In this document: positions 8,809 to 16,930 of the stretch, one piece after another | Position numbering within the stretch: position 1 is the first letter of the stretch | Layout of the letters: each line of letters opens with the position of its first letter | Assembly: GCF_002434265.1 (NCBI RefSeq) | Contig: NZ_DJJS01000004.1 | Span: 439,079-503,078 of the forward strand | Length of the DNA: 64,000 nucleotides | Reading direction: 5' to 3' | From: Pseudomonas sp. UBA6562 | GTDB lineage: Bacteria > Pseudomonadota > Gammaproteobacteria > Pseudomonadales > Pseudomonadaceae | Position numbers and translations under genes: made by a program | Notes under the pieces: model-generated | Databases searched by the model: none | Told to the model about the DNA's origin: nothing | The model's input: only the letters and a program-made list of their open reading frames with translations

Positions 8809-8940
8809 GGAAGGGCGCTACATGGAGGGATGGTGTTCTGACCGGGGCGTCTGCCGAAGGTTCTGGCGTGCTGTTCAGGCACCTGGGCCGAGACCGGCCG
8901 GCATGACCAAACGGCAGCGCCTAACCCCGGCCATTTTCCG

Positions 8941-8946
8941 TATACT
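8941..8946 (+). promoter_or_regulatory. aroC: Candidate -10 element for aroC
   Basis: TATACT lies 41 bases upstream of the aroC start codon, in the divergent aroC/hydrolase spacer. No good -35 hexamer sits at 17 bp, so this is only a weak sigma-70 candidate. Confidence 0.3.
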
Positions 8947-8986
8947 GCTGCGCTTCGTTCACTTCAGGCAGATTCGCGGAGCGTCC

Positions 8987-10078
8987 ATGTCCGGCAATAC
9001 CTACGGCAAGCTGTTCACTGTCACCACCGCAGGCGAAAGCCATGGCCCGGCGTTGGTCGCCATTGTCGATGGGTGCCCTCCGGGCCTCGAACTGTCCCTG
9101 GCCGACCTGCAGCACGACCTCGACCGGCGCAAGCCCGGCACCAGCCGGCACACCACCCAGCGCCAGGAAGCCGATGAGGTGGAAATCCTCTCCGGGGTCT
9201 TCGAGGGGCGCACCACTGGCTGCTCGATCGGCCTGCTGATCCGCAACACCGACCAGAAGTCCAAGGACTACTCGGCGATCAAGGACCTGTTCCGCCCGGC
9301 CCACGCCGACTACACCTACCACCACAAGTACGGCACCCGCGACTACCGCGGCGGCGGCCGCAGCTCGGCACGGGAAACCGCCATGCGCGTGGCCGCCGGC
9401 GCCATCGCCAAGAAATACCTGGCCACCCAGGGCATCCGGGTGCGCGGCTACATGAGCCAGCTCGGCCCCATCGAAATCCCGTTCAAAGGCTGGGAAAGCG
9501 TCGAGCAGAACGCCTTCTTCAGCCCGGACCCGACCAAGGTGCCGGAGCTGGAGGCCTACATGGACCAGCTGCGCCGTGACCAGGATTCGGTCGGTGCGAA
9601 GATCACCGTGGTGGCCGAGGGCGTGATGCCGGGGTTGGGGGAGCCGATCTTCGACCGCCTCGACGCCGAGCTCGCCCACGCGCTGATGAGCATCAACGCG
9701 GTCAAGGGCGTGGAAATCGGCGCAGGCTTCGCCAGCGTCGCCCAGCGCGGCAGCGAGCACCGCGACGAGATGACGCCAAAAGGCTTCCTGAGCAACGACG
9801 CCGGCGGCATTCTCGGCGGCATTTCCTCCGGCCAGCCGATCGTCGCGCACCTGGCGCTCAAGCCCACGTCGAGCATCACCGTGCCAGGCCGTTCGATCGA
9901 CGCCGACGGCAATGCCGTGGAGATGGTCACCAAGGGTCGCCACGACCCGTGCGTGGGCATCCGCGCCACACCCATCGCCGAGGCGATGATGGCCATCGTG
10001 CTGATGGACCACCTGCTGCGCCACCGTGGCCAGAACGCCGACGTGCGCGTCACCACCCCGGTACTCGGCCAGGCCTGA
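8987..10078 (+). CDS. aroC: Chorismate synthase
   Basis: The enzyme converts 5-enolpyruvylshikimate-3-phosphate to chorismate with reduced FMN, the last step of the shikimate pathway. The 363-residue protein carries the three family signatures: GESHGPAL near the N-terminus, the RGGGRSSARET segment in the middle, and the late RHDPCVGIRA. The ATG at 8987 gives the standard N-terminus MSGNTYGKLFTVTTAGESHG; the frame is open further upstream but adds no homologous sequence. An MFS transporter gene follows after 91 bp on the same strand. Its substrate is made by the AroA half of the tyrA-aroA fusion at 30.6 kb. Confidence 0.97.
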   Translation: MSGNTYGKLFTVTTAGESHGPALVAIVDGCPPGLELSLADLQHDLDRRKPGTSRHTTQRQEADEVEILSGVFEGRTTGCSIGLLIRNTDQKSKDYSAIKDLFRPAHADYTYHHKYGTRDYRGGGRSSARETAMRVAAGAIAKKYLATQGIRVRGYMSQLGPIEIPFKGWESVEQNAFFSPDPTKVPELEAYMDQLRRDQDSVGAKITVVAEGVMPGLGEPIFDRLDAELAHALMSINAVKGVEIGAGFASVAQRGSEHRDEMTPKGFLSNDAGGILGGISSGQPIVAHLALKPTSSITVPGRSIDADGNAVEMVTKGRHDPCVGIRATPIAEAMMAIVLMDHLLRHRGQNADVRVTTPVLGQA

Positions 10079-10169
10079 GCGCATCCGGCAGGGCGGGCGA
10101 AGTCGGGCCTGCCGGCATCACCCTCGCGACGACCCGCAACGGTCGTCGCCTTGCCCCGACGTGGAGCCC

Positions 10170-11327
10170 ATGCCCAGCATTCCCTACTGGCGGCTGTCCA
10201 GCTTCTACCTCTGCTATTTCGCCCTGCTGGGCGCCACGGCGCCGTTCCTGGCGCTGTACTTCGACCATCTGGGCTTCGCCCCGGCACGCATCGGCGAGCT
10301 GGTGGCAATCCCCATGCTGATGCGCTGCCTGGCGCCCAACCTGTGGGGCTGGCTGGGCGACCGGACCGGGCGGCGCTTGTTGATCGTGCGCCTGGGCGCC
10401 TTGTGCACCCTGGCCAGTTTCTCGCTGATCTTCTTCGGCCACAGCTACGCCTGGCTGGCACTGGTGATGGCCTTGCACGCGTTCTTCTGGCACGCGGTGC
10501 TGCCGCAATTCGAAGTCATCACCCTGGCGCACCTGCATGGGCAGACCGGACGTTACAGCCAAGTGCGCCTATGGGGCTCGGTGGGTTTCATCATTGCGGT
10601 GGTCGGCTTGGGCAGGTTGTTCGAACACGTGCGGTTGGACGCCTACCCCTGGGCGGTGGTGGCGATCATGGGCGGTATTCTGCTCGCCAGCCTGTGGGTG
10701 CCCAACGCGCAGCCGGTGGAGCAGGGCGAGCGGCGCGGCGCCGAGGGTTTCGTGGGCCAGCTGCGCGCGCCGGGAGTGTTGCCGTTCTACGTCTGCGTGG
10801 CGCTGATGCAGCTCAGCCATGGGCCGTACTACACCTTCCTCAGCCTGCACTTGCAGCATTTGGGTTACGAGCGCGGCGCCATCGGCTTGCTGTGGGCGCT
10901 GGGCGTGGTCGCCGAAGTGCTGATGTTCCTGCTGATGAGCCGCCTGTTCGCACGCATTTCGATCCAAGGCCTGCTGCTAGGCAGTTTCGTGCTGGCGGCG
11001 CTGCGTTGGGCATTGCTCGGCACCCTGGCCGACGTACCGGCCATCCTGCTGCTGGCGCAACTGCTGCACGCGGCCACCTTCGGCTGTTTCCACGCGGCCA
11101 GCATCGCGTTCGTGCAGGCCAGCTTCGGTGCCCGCCAGCAAGGCCAGGGCCAGGCGCTGTACGCCGCACTGTCCGGCACCGGCGGCGCCTTGGGCGCGCT
11201 GTACGCCGGCTATGCCTGGAATCAGTTGGGCGCCACCTTTACCTTCGCCGTGGCCAGCCTCGCTGCACTGGCGGCCGCCTCGATCACCGCGTTCACCCTG
11301 AACGCCACCCGGAGAACCCTGCGATGA
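10170..11327 (+). CDS. MFS transporter (HcaT/3-phenylpropionate-permease-like)
   Basis: This 385-residue protein has about twelve transmembrane helices. The N-terminal SFYLCYFALLGATAPFLALYF segment and the LWGWLGDRTGRRLLIV loop between helices 2 and 3 match the MFS_1-like/HcaT subgroup. The region SQVRLWGSVGFIIAVVG is also characteristic of that group. The ATG at 10170 follows GGAG, and in-frame sequence further upstream lies inside aroC in another frame. The stop overlaps the next gene as ATGA, so the two are translationally coupled. Aromatic acids are a guess from family naming; the real substrate is unknown. Confidence 0.85.
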   Translation: MPSIPYWRLSSFYLCYFALLGATAPFLALYFDHLGFAPARIGELVAIPMLMRCLAPNLWGWLGDRTGRRLLIVRLGALCTLASFSLIFFGHSYAWLALVMALHAFFWHAVLPQFEVITLAHLHGQTGRYSQVRLWGSVGFIIAVVGLGRLFEHVRLDAYPWAVVAIMGGILLASLWVPNAQPVEQGERRGAEGFVGQLRAPGVLPFYVCVALMQLSHGPYYTFLSLHLQHLGYERGAIGLLWALGVVAEVLMFLLMSRLFARISIQGLLLGSFVLAALRWALLGTLADVPAILLLAQLLHAATFGCFHAASIAFVQASFGARQQGQGQALYAALSGTGGALGALYAGYAWNQLGATFTFAVASLAALAAASITAFTLNATRRTLR

Positions 11328-11860
11328 GCATTCTCAGCGTCTATCACCACCGTACCCCTGAGCAACCGAACAAGGTCCTGACCCATGCCACCGACATCGC
11401 CGCCACCTTGGCCGAGCACGGCCTGGATTTCAGCCAGCACGCACTGACCGCACGGCCCCGTCCCGGCGGCGGGCGCGAAGCGGTCGCCCAGGCGCTTGGC
11501 GATGAGCTGCAAGCGCTACTCGGCACGCAACGTTGCACGGCCTTCGAAGTGCTCGACTGCGATGGCGAGGAAGGGCGGCCACAGCCAGGCGAAGAGGAAC
11601 ATGCCTACTCGGTCGATGAAGTCTTCGTGGTTGTCAGCGGACGTGCGCAGCTCGTCGTGCGCCGTGGCGAATGGGTATTTGCGGTGCTGTGCGAGCGCGG
11701 CGATGCCCTACGGGTGCCCGGCGGCAGCGGTCGTTGGTTGAGCCTAGGAGAACGACCGTTCTGTGTCGCGGTACGCTTGCTGAAGGGCGAGGGGAACAGC
11801 GTGCCGGTGCATGGCGATGGTGCCAAGCCCAGCGAATTTCCGGGGATGGATGAACTCTGA
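11324..11860 (+). CDS. Acireductone-dioxygenase-like cupin lacking two metal ligands
   Basis: This 178-residue protein resembles acireductone dioxygenase (ARD, MtnD) along its whole length: SVYHHRTPEQPNKVLTHATDIAATLAEHGLDF at the start (shown in two conserved blocks, PNKVLTH and IAATLAEHG), the YVYAVLCEKNDL-like segment WVFAVLCERGDAL, and VAVRLL near the end. True ARDs bind Fe or Ni through His-x-His-x4-Glu plus a later His. Here the first His (93) and Glu (99) remain, but the second His is Tyr95 and the last His is Arg137. Canonical ARD activity is therefore doubtful. It overlaps the MFS gene by ATGA and faces a convergent hairpin at its 3' end. Confidence 0.75.
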   Translation: MSILSVYHHRTPEQPNKVLTHATDIAATLAEHGLDFSQHALTARPRPGGGREAVAQALGDELQALLGTQRCTAFEVLDCDGEEGRPQPGEEEHAYSVDEVFVVVSGRAQLVVRRGEWVFAVLCERGDALRVPGGSGRWLSLGERPFCVAVRLLKGEGNSVPVHGDGAKPSEFPGMDEL

Positions 11861-11869
11861 TGCATCTAA

Positions 11870-11889
11870 GGGGCCATAGACATGGCCCC
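11870..11889. terminator. Hairpin between convergent genes
   Basis: GGGGCCAT and ATGGCCCC form a perfect 8-bp stem with an AGAC loop in the 48-bp space between the ARD-like gene and the DUF3509 gene. There is no clear T-run on either side, so it is a possible bidirectional 3' boundary. Confidence 0.45.
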
Positions 11890-11908
11890 ACGTCATGAAC
11901 ATTACGGC

Positions 11909-12181
11909 TTAGCGGTAGGTCGGCAGGGCAAAACGTTGTTGGCTTTGCAGCATCGAGATCACCGGCAGTTCGCTGGCTTGTTCGGCCAGATCGCGGCGGA
12001 TGGCGCTGATGGCCCAAGACAGTTGCTCGGCGCTGTGCAGTTGAGCGTAGGACAGTACGCGGCGGCTAACTTTGTTGTCGGCAGCGCGCAGGGTCAGCAG
12101 AACGCCGCCGTCTGGGCGAGGCTGGGTGCTGACTTGATAGCCTGGGAAGACGGAAGTGAATTTTTGCTGAATGAGGTCCAT
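11909..12181 (-). CDS. DUF3509 family small protein
   Basis: This 90-residue protein starts MDLIQQKFTSVFPGYQV, contains the conserved GGVLLTLRAADNKVSRR block, and continues with SYAQLHSAEQLSWAISAIRRDLAE. These match DUF3509, a family of small soluble proteins found mainly in pseudomonads whose role is unknown. The ATG at 12181 was chosen because AGGAG precedes it by six bases; a longer open frame upstream lacks a ribosome site. Its promoter must lie in the 280-bp spacer shared with the divergent ankyrin gene, which contains a phased TGCA array. Confidence 0.8.
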   Translation of the reverse strand: MDLIQQKFTSVFPGYQVSTQPRPDGGVLLTLRAADNKVSRRVLSYAQLHSAEQLSWAISAIRRDLAEQASELPVISMLQSQQRFALPTYR

Positions 12182-12308
12182 GGTGACTCCTGAGCGTTGA
12201 AGGTTGCAGATTCTGTCCTCTAACGTTGCAGTGACCATGCCAGCTTTGAGCTCATGAAAAAACCCAGCAAAATCAACGGCTTGTAATGTTTCAGAAATAT
12301 GCGCCCCA

Positions 12309-12350
12309 TGCAGGCTGCAAGGTCATGCATTTTGCACAGTGCATTTTGCA
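12309..12350. promoter_or_regulatory. Phased TGCA array, candidate operator
   Basis: Six TGCA tetramers start at 12309, 12316, 12326, 12333, 12340 and 12347; all steps are 7 bp except one of 10 bp. The second half contains a perfect 11-bp direct repeat, TGCATTTTGCA, at 12326 and 12340. It lies in the divergent spacer between the DUF3509 and ankyrin genes. The binding protein is unknown. Confidence 0.4.
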
Positions 12351-12461
12351 ATGCTGCGATGTCAGATAGCCTGCCTCTTTCATTCCGATAGTTTCTGAAC
12401 CTTTGTCGCCACGCAGTGGCCTGACAGATCATTGGGTGAACAATCTGCCAGGAGAATCACG

Positions 12462-12983
12462 ATGCAAGACGCTGCCCCTGCCACCATGACCGATGAAGAG
12501 ACCGCTGCGTTCGCCGAACAGGTGTTCAACTGCGCACGCAGTGGCGATGCCGACCTGCTGGAGCGTTTGCTCGACAGCGGCCTGCCGGTCAACCTGCGTA
12601 ACGGCAAGGGCGACAGTCTGTTGATGCTGGCCAGCTACCACGGCCACTTCCAGGCAGTCCAGGTTTTGCTCAAACATGGCGCCGATCCGTTGCTGGCCAA
12701 CGACAACGGGCAGATGCCGATCGCCGGCGCTGCGTTCAAAGGCGATCTGCCGATGATCAAACTGCTGCTCGAACACGGTGTACCGGTCGATGCCGCTGCC
12801 GCCGACGGCCGTACGGCTCTGATGCTGGCGGCGATGTTCAACCGTATGGACATCCTCGAATTCCTGCTGAGCCGCGGCGCCGATCCCGCCCATCGGGACG
12901 CACGCGGTGCGACCGCTTTGGTCGCGGCGCAGACCATGGGGGCCGTAGAGGCCATGGCACGCCTGCAAGCGCTGGCCGACTGA
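12462..12983 (+). CDS. Ankyrin-repeat protein
   Basis: This 173-residue soluble protein consists of about four ankyrin repeats after a 20-residue leader. The repeats are visible as GDADLLERLLDSGLPVN, GKGDSLLMLASYHGHFQAVQ with LLKHGADP, then IKLLLEHGVPVDAAA, and GRTALMLAAMFNRMDILEF with LLSRGADP. Ankyrin repeats bind partner proteins; no enzyme motif or signal peptide is seen. In pseudomonads small ankyrin proteins such as AnkB can accompany catalase genes, but none is adjacent here. The ATG at 12462 has GGAGA eight bases upstream. The upstream spacer carries the TGCA array. Confidence 0.85.
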   Translation: MQDAAPATMTDEETAAFAEQVFNCARSGDADLLERLLDSGLPVNLRNGKGDSLLMLASYHGHFQAVQVLLKHGADPLLANDNGQMPIAGAAFKGDLPMIKLLLEHGVPVDAAAADGRTALMLAAMFNRMDILEFLLSRGADPAHRDARGATALVAAQTMGAVEAMARLQALAD

Positions 12984-13034
12984 CCGAGCCAGGGGTATCC
13001 TTGGCGCCTTTTCACTCTGCCAGGCTACCCCTTC

Positions 13035-13562
13035 ATGAAGAACTCGTTGCGCGAACTCATCAGCCTCATCGGCGCCGGCTGCATGCTCGACGAGGACATC
13101 GACCGCATCGCCGACGAAGCAGCACAGGCTTACGCCGACCCAGCGGCTTTCCTCGCCGCCAACCCCGACATCAACTACGACGACAGCTTCCCCATGCCTT
13201 TGGGCGAGTGGGTCGTGGTCGGCAGCCTGCCCGATACCGTGCTGTTCCAGGCCGAGACCTACCAGCAGTTGTTCGAAGCCATCAGCGGTTCGTTCGACCA
13301 GGGCGTGGCGTTCAACCTCAAGCCCAAACAGTTGGCGCGCACCGAGCCGTTGACGGCGCTCAACCGCATGCAGGTGCAGATGGCGGCGCTGAACAAGGAG
13401 GGCGGGGGTTATGTGTTGTTGAACTTCAGCCAACTGCTCGACGATCCTTTGCAGATGGTGATCGTGGCACGCAATGACTTACCACGTGTGCTGGAGTTGG
13501 CTGCCGAAGTAGGCATTGTCGCCGAGCCCGCCCTGGATGCCTTGAAAGCTGCCCAAGCCTGA
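13035..13562 (+). CDS. Conserved-looking hypothetical protein
   Basis: This 175-residue acidic cytoplasmic protein has no signal peptide or membrane segment. It begins with an amphipathic helix (MKNSLRELISLIGAGCMLDED). The middle reads as beta strands (GEWVVVGSLPDTVLFQAETYQQLFE), and the C-terminus is Ala/Leu-rich and helical. I do not recognise the family. It starts 51 bp after the ankyrin gene on the same strand and could be cotranscribed with it. It ends in a long inverted repeat shared with the convergent VWA gene. The ATG at 13035 fits; AGG bases lie upstream at about 13021. Confidence 0.7.
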   Translation: MKNSLRELISLIGAGCMLDEDIDRIADEAAQAYADPAAFLAANPDINYDDSFPMPLGEWVVVGSLPDTVLFQAETYQQLFEAISGSFDQGVAFNLKPKQLARTEPLTALNRMQVQMAALNKEGGGYVLLNFSQLLDDPLQMVIVARNDLPRVLELAAEVGIVAEPALDALKAAQA

Positions 13563-13566
13563 ACGG

Positions 13567-13606
13567 GCGCCTCAAGGAGCGCCGAACCGGTCGCTCCTAG
13601 AGGCGC
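13567..13606. terminator. Long inverted repeat between convergent genes
   Basis: GCGCCTC-A-AGGAGCG pairs with CGCTCCT-A-GAGGCGC (14 of 15 positions) around a 10-base loop. It begins just past the stop at 13562 and overlaps the stop codon of the minus-strand VWA gene at 13597. It probably acts as a bidirectional boundary; no long T-run follows. Confidence 0.5.
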
Positions 13607-14769
13607 TTGATGCCTTCCTCCAGACCTTGCAGGGTCATGGGAAACATCCGCCCCTCCAGCATCTCGCGCACCAGCTCGATCGAGGCCGTGTAGTCCCAAG
13701 CGCGGGTAGGGTAGGGGTTGATCCAGATGACCTTGCTGAATTTCTCCAGCACCCGCTGCATCCACACGTAGCCGGCTTCCTCGTTCCAGTGTTCGACGCT
13801 GCCGCCCGGCTGGGTGATCTCGTAGGGCGCCATGGCCGCATCGCCCACGAAGATCACGCAGTAGTCGTCGCCGTACTTGTGCAACAGGTCATAGGTGCCC
13901 ATGCGCTCGCCGTTGCGCCGCTGGTTGTTCTTCCATACCGACTCGTAGACGAAGTTGTGGAAGTAGTAGTACTCCAGGTGCTTGAACTCGCTGCGGCAGG
14001 CCGAAAACAGCTCTTCGCAGACTTGCACGTGGGCATCCATGGAGCCGCCGATGTCGAACAGCAACAGCAGCTTCACCGCGTTGCGCCGCTCGGGGCGCAT
14101 CTGGATGTTGAGCAGCCCGCCGTCGCGCGCCGTCTGGTCGATGGTGCCGCCGATGTCGAACTCGTCCGCCGCGCCTTGCCGCGCGAACTTGCGCAGGCGC
14201 CGCAGTGCCAGCTTGATGTTGCGCGTGCCCAGCTCGACCTGATCGTCGAGATTCTGGTAGTCACGCTGTTCCCACACCTTGACCGCCTTGCCCTGGCGCT
14301 CGCCGGCATCGCCCACGCGGATGCCCTCGGGGTTGTAGCCCCCCGAGCCGAACGGGCTGGTGCCCCCGGTGCCGATCCACTTGCTGCCGCCGGCGTGGCG
14401 TTCCTTCTGTTCGGCCAGGCGCTGCTTGAACGCTTCGATCAGTTTGTCCAGGCCGCCCAAGGACTGGATCTGCGCCCGCTCTTCGGCGCTCAGCGAGCGC
14501 TCGAACTCCTTGCGCAGCCAGTCTTCGGGAATCAGCGCTTCCAGGTGTCGGTCGAGGTCGCTCAGCCCATCGAAGTAGGCGCCGAAGGCACGGTCGAACT
14601 TGTCGAAGTGCCGTTCGTCCTTGACCAGAATGGTGCGTGCCAGGAAATAGAACTGCTCCATGTCGGCGAACACCACGTGCTGCTCCAGGGCGGCATGCAG
14701 GTCGAGCAGTTCGCGCAGCGACACCGGCACCTTGGCCGCGCGCAGTTCGGTGAACAGGTTGAGCAGCAT
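13597..14769 (-). CDS. VWA-domain protein (CoxE-like), partner of MoxR ATPase
   Basis: This 390-residue protein has an N-terminal helical part, a Gly-rich linker (GGSKWIGTGGTSPFGSGGYN), and a C-terminal von Willebrand A domain of the CoxE type. The MIDAS motif region reads LLFDIGGSMD, one residue different from the canonical DxSxS, with Gly where the first Ser usually is. A later CVIFVGDAAMAPYE segment also matches. Genes of this kind sit beside MoxR AAA+ ATPases, and together they are thought to act as a chaperone or metal-centre maturation pair. Here the ATPase gene is 12 bp upstream on the same strand, so the two form an operon. The target protein is unknown. Confidence 0.87.
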   Translation of the reverse strand: MLLNLFTELRAAKVPVSLRELLDLHAALEQHVVFADMEQFYFLARTILVKDERHFDKFDRAFGAYFDGLSDLDRHLEALIPEDWLRKEFERSLSAEERAQIQSLGGLDKLIEAFKQRLAEQKERHAGGSKWIGTGGTSPFGSGGYNPEGIRVGDAGERQGKAVKVWEQRDYQNLDDQVELGTRNIKLALRRLRKFARQGAADEFDIGGTIDQTARDGGLLNIQMRPERRNAVKLLLLFDIGGSMDAHVQVCEELFSACRSEFKHLEYYYFHNFVYESVWKNNQRRNGERMGTYDLLHKYGDDYCVIFVGDAAMAPYEITQPGGSVEHWNEEAGYVWMQRVLEKFSKVIWINPYPTRAWDYTASIELVREMLEGRMFPMTLQGLEEGIKRL

Positions 14770-14781
14770 GGGCCAGGTTCC

Positions 14782-15627
14782 TCAGCGGTTGCCGCGGCGG
14801 CTCATGAACGCCAGGCGCTCGAGCAGTTGCACGTCCTGCTCGTTCTTCACCAGGGCACCGGCCAGCGGCGGAATCGCCTTGCTGGGGTTGCGCTCGCGCA
14901 GCACGGCCTCGCCGATGTCGTCGGCCATCAACAGCTTGAGCCAGTCGACCAGTTCGGACGTGGAAGGCTTCTTCTTCAGGCCCGGCACCTTGCGCACGTC
15001 GAAGAACACGTCCAGCGCTTCGCTGACCAGGGAGGTGCTGATGTTCGGATAGTGCACATCGACGATGCGTTGCAGGGTGGCGCGGTCGGGGAAGGCGATG
15101 TAGTGGAAGAAGCAGCGGCGCAGGAAGGCGTCCGGCAACTCCTTCTCGTTGTTCGAGGTGATGATGATGATCGGGCGGTGCCGCGCTTTGATGGTCTCGT
15201 TAGTCTCGTAGACGTAGAACTCCATGCGGTCGAGTTCCTGCAACAGGTCGTTGGGGAACTCGATGTCGGCCTTGTCGATTTCGTCGATCAGCAACACCAC
15301 GCGCTCGTCGGCTTCGAACGCCTCCCAGAGCTTGCCTTTCTTCAGGTAGTTGCGCACGTCGTGGACCTTGTCCACGCCCAGTTGCGAGTCGCGCAGGCGG
15401 CTGACCGCGTCGTACTCGTACAGGCCTTGCTGGGCCTTGGTGGTCGACTTGATGTGCCAAGTGATCAGGCGCGCGCCGAACGAGGCGGCCAGTTGCTCGG
15501 CGAGCAGGGTCTTGCCGGTGCCCGGCTCGCCCTTGACCAACAACGGGCGCTGCAAGGTGATCGAGGCGTTGACCGCGAGTTTCAGGTCGTCGGTGGCGAC
15601 GTAGTCGCGGGTCCCTTCAAATTTCAT
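14782..15627 (-). CDS. MoxR-family AAA+ ATPase
   Basis: This 281-residue AAA+ protein of the MoxR class has a Walker A at LLVKGEPGTGKTLLAEQ, a Walker B at VVLLIDEIDKAD, sensor 1 around IIIITSNNEKELPDAFLRR, and a C-terminal lid. The arginine-finger sequence DAFLRRCFF is typical. MoxR proteins work with VWA proteins to assemble or activate other complexes. The ATG at 15627 follows GAGGA at the right spacing, and an upstream alternative at 15657 lacks a ribosome site. It leads a two-gene operon with the VWA gene. Confidence 0.9.
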   Translation of the reverse strand: MKFEGTRDYVATDDLKLAVNASITLQRPLLVKGEPGTGKTLLAEQLAASFGARLITWHIKSTTKAQQGLYEYDAVSRLRDSQLGVDKVHDVRNYLKKGKLWEAFEADERVVLLIDEIDKADIEFPNDLLQELDRMEFYVYETNETIKARHRPIIIITSNNEKELPDAFLRRCFFHYIAFPDRATLQRIVDVHYPNISTSLVSEALDVFFDVRKVPGLKKKPSTSELVDWLKLLMADDIGEAVLRERNPSKAIPPLAGALVKNEQDVQLLERLAFMSRRGNR

Positions 15628-15720
15628 CGAAACGGTCCTCAGGGCGGAAATGGGCAATGGCAGCGACTATAACCGCCGCCGCCCAGGCTGCAAATGCGGC
15701 CTGGGCAGGTTGGCGGTTGG

Positions 15721-16794
15721 TCAGTCGGTATCGGGCTTGGGCTGCTCGTAGCGCGCGTTGAACGCCTGCACGAAGCCGTTGCGCAGGATCTGCAGGAAGG
15801 CCTGGAAGGCGCTGATGTCCTGCTGGTGCACACTGCCGCTTAGGTTCACGCGGGTGGCGAACTGGTTCTTGGGTTGGTTCTTCAGCACGTTCTGGCCGGC
15901 GCCGACCACCGCTTCCCAGATCGAGCGGAAGAAGCCCTTGTCCTTGTTTTCGACGTCCTGCTGCCAGTCGAACACTTCCACATCGCGCAGCAGGGGTTTG
16001 ATGTAGCCGCTCAGGCGGCCGTCCTCGGCCTGGGCTTCGATCACCACTTCGCCGTGGCCAGCGTTGAAGTCGAACTTGCCGTAGGCGCTGGCGAAGTCGT
16101 TGAGTTGGCGCAGGGTGATGTCGCTGGCGCGCAGGCGGAACTCGAAGTCGTCGAAGTCGCTGAAGGGGTCGAAGGTGGCGCTGCTTTCCACCCGCGCATC
16201 GCCGAATAACCGCGCCTTGGCGTCGAAGCTGGCGTCGCGGCGCCCTTGCTGGTCGCGCACGTTGGTCAGGTTGTGGATGCTGGCGTTGAGCTGGGTGGCC
16301 TGCAAGCGTACGGGCGGCTTGGACTGGAAATTGCGAAAGCTCACGGTGCCGTTGTGGATCAACACTTCGTTGAGGGTGATGGGCAACAGCTTGTCCAACT
16401 GCTGGCGCCAGTCGGTGCCACTACCGGACTGCGAGGCCTGCTTGCTGCCGCCGTCGACGAAGTTGATCACCGGTTCGTCGAAGGTCACCTTGGCCACCAC
16501 GGCCTGGTCGTACCACAGCGAATGCCAGCTCACCGAAATGTCGATCACCGGCGCTTCGAGCAGCGGCACCGGCACCTTGCCGCTGGTCTTGACGATCTTC
16601 AGGCCGTTGACCTTGTAGGCGCCACGCCATAGCGCGATGTCCACGTCGCTGACCTGGCCGCGGTACTCGCCCATGTCGGCGAGTTTGTCGTTGAGGTAGT
16701 CGCGCACCAGGATCGGTAGCGCCACATGCAGCGCCACCAGCAGCACGACCAGGGTGGCCACACCGATCAGCGGCCAACGGTAGCGGGCTTTCAT
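15721..16794 (-). CDS. DUF748 domain protein, AsmA-like, membrane anchored
   Basis: This 357-residue protein has one N-terminal transmembrane helix (WPLIGVATLVVLLVALHVAL), then LPILVRDYLNDKLADMGEYRGQV and long beta-rich sequence typical of DUF748/AsmA-like proteins. Relatives are periplasmic, anchored in the inner membrane, and linked to outer-membrane or envelope lipid homeostasis. The ATG at 16794 follows GGAGAG with six bases between; a TTG two codons upstream is less likely. It is divergent from cysK. The protein is short for the family, whose large members exceed 900 residues, but it looks complete. Exact role unknown. Confidence 0.83.
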   Translation of the reverse strand: MKARYRWPLIGVATLVVLLVALHVALPILVRDYLNDKLADMGEYRGQVSDVDIALWRGAYKVNGLKIVKTSGKVPVPLLEAPVIDISVSWHSLWYDQAVVAKVTFDEPVINFVDGGSKQASQSGSGTDWRQQLDKLLPITLNEVLIHNGTVSFRNFQSKPPVRLQATQLNASIHNLTNVRDQQGRRDASFDAKARLFGDARVESSATFDPFSDFDDFEFRLRASDITLRQLNDFASAYGKFDFNAGHGEVVIEAQAEDGRLSGYIKPLLRDVEVFDWQQDVENKDKGFFRSIWEAVVGAGQNVLKNQPKNQFATRVNLSGSVHQQDISAFQAFLQILRNGFVQAFNARYEQPKPDTD

Positions 16795-16930
16795 CGACAA
16801 CTCTCCATATCCATTGCTCGAAGCGACAAGGCGGTTGACCCTGGGCGCGTCGCGCGAGTTCGAACGGGCTTTACGGGCTACCGGGGCAGGCTTACCCTTG
16901 ATGGCTCAATCGCCTGCACAAGGACCCAGC

